From the NCBI GenBank assembly GCA_027083995.1, contig JALWME010000058.1, positions 1 through 5,843 of the forward strand: 5,843 bases of DNA. Direction: 5' to 3'. The DNA comes from Sulfurovum sp. GTDB lineage: Bacteria > Campylobacterota > Campylobacteria > Campylobacterales > Sulfurovaceae. The notes under the pieces are model-generated. The model was not told where the DNA came from and ran no database searches. It saw nothing but the letters and a program-made list of their open reading frames with translations. The translations under genes and the position numbers were made by a program. Shown here piece by piece: positions 4,798 through 5,843 of the stretch. Position 1 is the stretch's first letter, and each line of letters starts with the position of its first letter.

Positions 4798-5843
4798 ATG
4801 ATTGAAAAACTCATAGCCTTTAGTGTTAAAAATCGTTTCTTCATACTTATGGCATCTCTTTTTGTTCTACTTGGTTCCATCTGGTCTATGAAAAATACTC
4901 CCTTAGATGCCCTTCCTGACCTCTCTCCTCCTCAGGTAATAGTCCAAGTAACATGGAAAGGACAAAGTCCTGAAATCATAGAAGACCAAGGTACCTACCC
5001 TCTGGTTTCACAGTTTCTTGCTATCTCAAATATAGAGACGGTACGGGGGTTTTCTGTCTATGAAAATGCACTTATTTACATCATATTTAAAGAAGGTACT
5101 GACCTGTACTGGGGACGTACAAGAGTACTTGAACAACTCGCATCCATACAAAGCCAATTGCCCGAGGATATGGAGGTTACATTGGGGCCGGATGCTTCAG
5201 GTGTAGGCTGGGCATACGAATATGCTTTGGTATCTCAGACGAAGACGCTAGATGAACTTAGAACCCTACAAGACTATTATTATAAATTTGCCCTTATGGG
5301 TGTAGATGGTGTAAGTGAAGTAGCATCCATTGGCGGATTTATCCCTACATTTCAAGTGACCATAAACAATGATGCTTTGGTACAGTATAACCTCTCTATT
5401 AAAGATATTACACGTACACTTAAAGAAAACAACAACGATACAGGTGGACGTATAGTGATACAAAATGGCTATGAATGGATGGTACAGGCCAAAGGATATC
5501 TGCAAGACCTAGATGAGATTTCAAATTTGGTCATCACTACTAAAGCAGGTGTCCCTATTACTATTGCACAGGTGGGACGTGTAGAAAAAGTACCTGCAAG
5601 CCGTCGTGGCATGGCTGATCTTAATGGTGAAGGAGAAGTAGTAGGTGGCATCGTCATGTTACGGTATAAAGAAGATGTCTATGCTGCACTTGAGCGTATA
5701 AAAGCAAAGATGAAAGAACTTCAAATTGATGGTGTAGATGTAGTTACAACTTATGACCGATCAGACCTTATCTCAAAGGCAGTAAATACACTAAAAATGA
5801 CACTTATTGAAGAGAGTATTATCGTCGTACTTATCATTGGACT
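4798..5843 (+). CDS. cusA: Heavy-metal RND efflux pump, CusA-type (N-terminal third, runs off the right edge)
   Basis: Inner-membrane proton-driven pump that would export metal ions from the periplasm or cytoplasm through the adaptor and channel. 348 codons are present of an expected 1030-1050. TM1 spans about residues 13-31, followed by TPLDALPDLSPPQVIVQV (34-51), DQGTYPL (63-69), ETVRGFSVYENALIYIIF (80-97), GTDLYWGRTRVLEQL (100-114), LGPDASGVGWAYEYAL (129-144), EVASIGG (174-180), LNGEGEVVGGIVMLRY (275-290) and VVTTYDRS (315-322), ending in TM2. The LGPDASGVGW and TVRGFS segments follow Cu/Ag pumps (CusA) rather than CzcA, which reads GPxSTGLGE at this point. The metal-binding methionines and the TM4 proton-relay Asp are beyond the window, so specificity is not proven. 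The AAGG ribosome binding site (4785-4788) overlaps the adaptor stop codon, 9 nt before the ATG. Confidence 0.92.
   Translation, partial: MIEKLIAFSVKNRFFILMASLFVLLGSIWSMKNTPLDALPDLSPPQVIVQVTWKGQSPEIIEDQGTYPLVSQFLAISNIETVRGFSVYENALIYIIFKEGTDLYWGRTRVLEQLASIQSQLPEDMEVTLGPDASGVGWAYEYALVSQTKTLDELRTLQDYYYKFALMGVDGVSEVASIGGFIPTFQVTINNDALVQYNLSIKDITRTLKENNNDTGGRIVIQNGYEWMVQAKGYLQDLDEISNLVITTKAGVPITIAQVGRVEKVPASRRGMADLNGEGEVVGGIVMLRYKEDVYAALERIKAKMKELQIDGVDVVTTYDRSDLISKAVNTLKMTLIEESIIVVLIIG

Noticed and set aside
5266..5657. Two minus-strand open frames inside the pump gene
   Set aside because: They overlap each other and the CusA coding frame, which matches its family throughout.

Overview
The window is AT-rich and has short intergenic gaps. 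It looks like part of a Campylobacterota chromosome (Sulfurovum/Sulfurimonas-like). I infer this from the T-rich DNA around promoter -10 boxes, the codon use and the style of the proteins; no rRNA or other decisive marker is present. It holds three blocks.

Block 1 (positions 1 to about 1250, minus strand) is a likely sulfur-metabolism operon read right to left. It encodes a DUF4395 membrane protein, an Rrf2-family regulator, and the N-terminus of a PLP-dependent Cys/Met-metabolism enzyme (O-acetylhomoserine sulfhydrylase type) that runs off the left edge. The first two genes overlap by 20 bp and the last two are 8 bp apart, so they should be co-transcribed and translationally coupled. A good sigma70-type promoter (TTGACT, 17 bp, TAGAAT) starts a leader of about 160 nt. 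Its two ends form a 20-bp inverted repeat with a single mismatch, the second arm ending just before the ribosome binding site. This leader is a candidate regulatory RNA or a two-operator looping site, and is one of the two most interesting signals here.

Block 2 (1347-2271, plus strand) is ispE, encoding the MEP-pathway CDP-ME kinase. A TATAAT box and a ribosome binding site lie immediately upstream. The protein has an unusual Gly-rich/acidic N-terminal extension of about 40 residues before the normal kinase start.

Block 3 (2285-5843, plus strand) is a tripartite heavy-metal RND efflux operon: a TolC-family outer membrane channel (CusC-like), a periplasmic adaptor (CusB-like) and the start of a CusA-type pump, cut off by the right edge. 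The genes are 1 bp and 11 bp apart. The pump N-terminus resembles Cu/Ag pumps (CusA) more than Zn/Co/Cd pumps (CzcA). The mature N-terminus of the adaptor carries a short Cys repeat array (four KC-x-x-G-type units plus a second two-unit cluster). It looks like a built-in soft-metal binding tail and is the other standout feature. A 9-bp perfect inverted repeat brackets the probable -10 box of this operon and is a candidate operator; no metal regulator gene is visible in the window.
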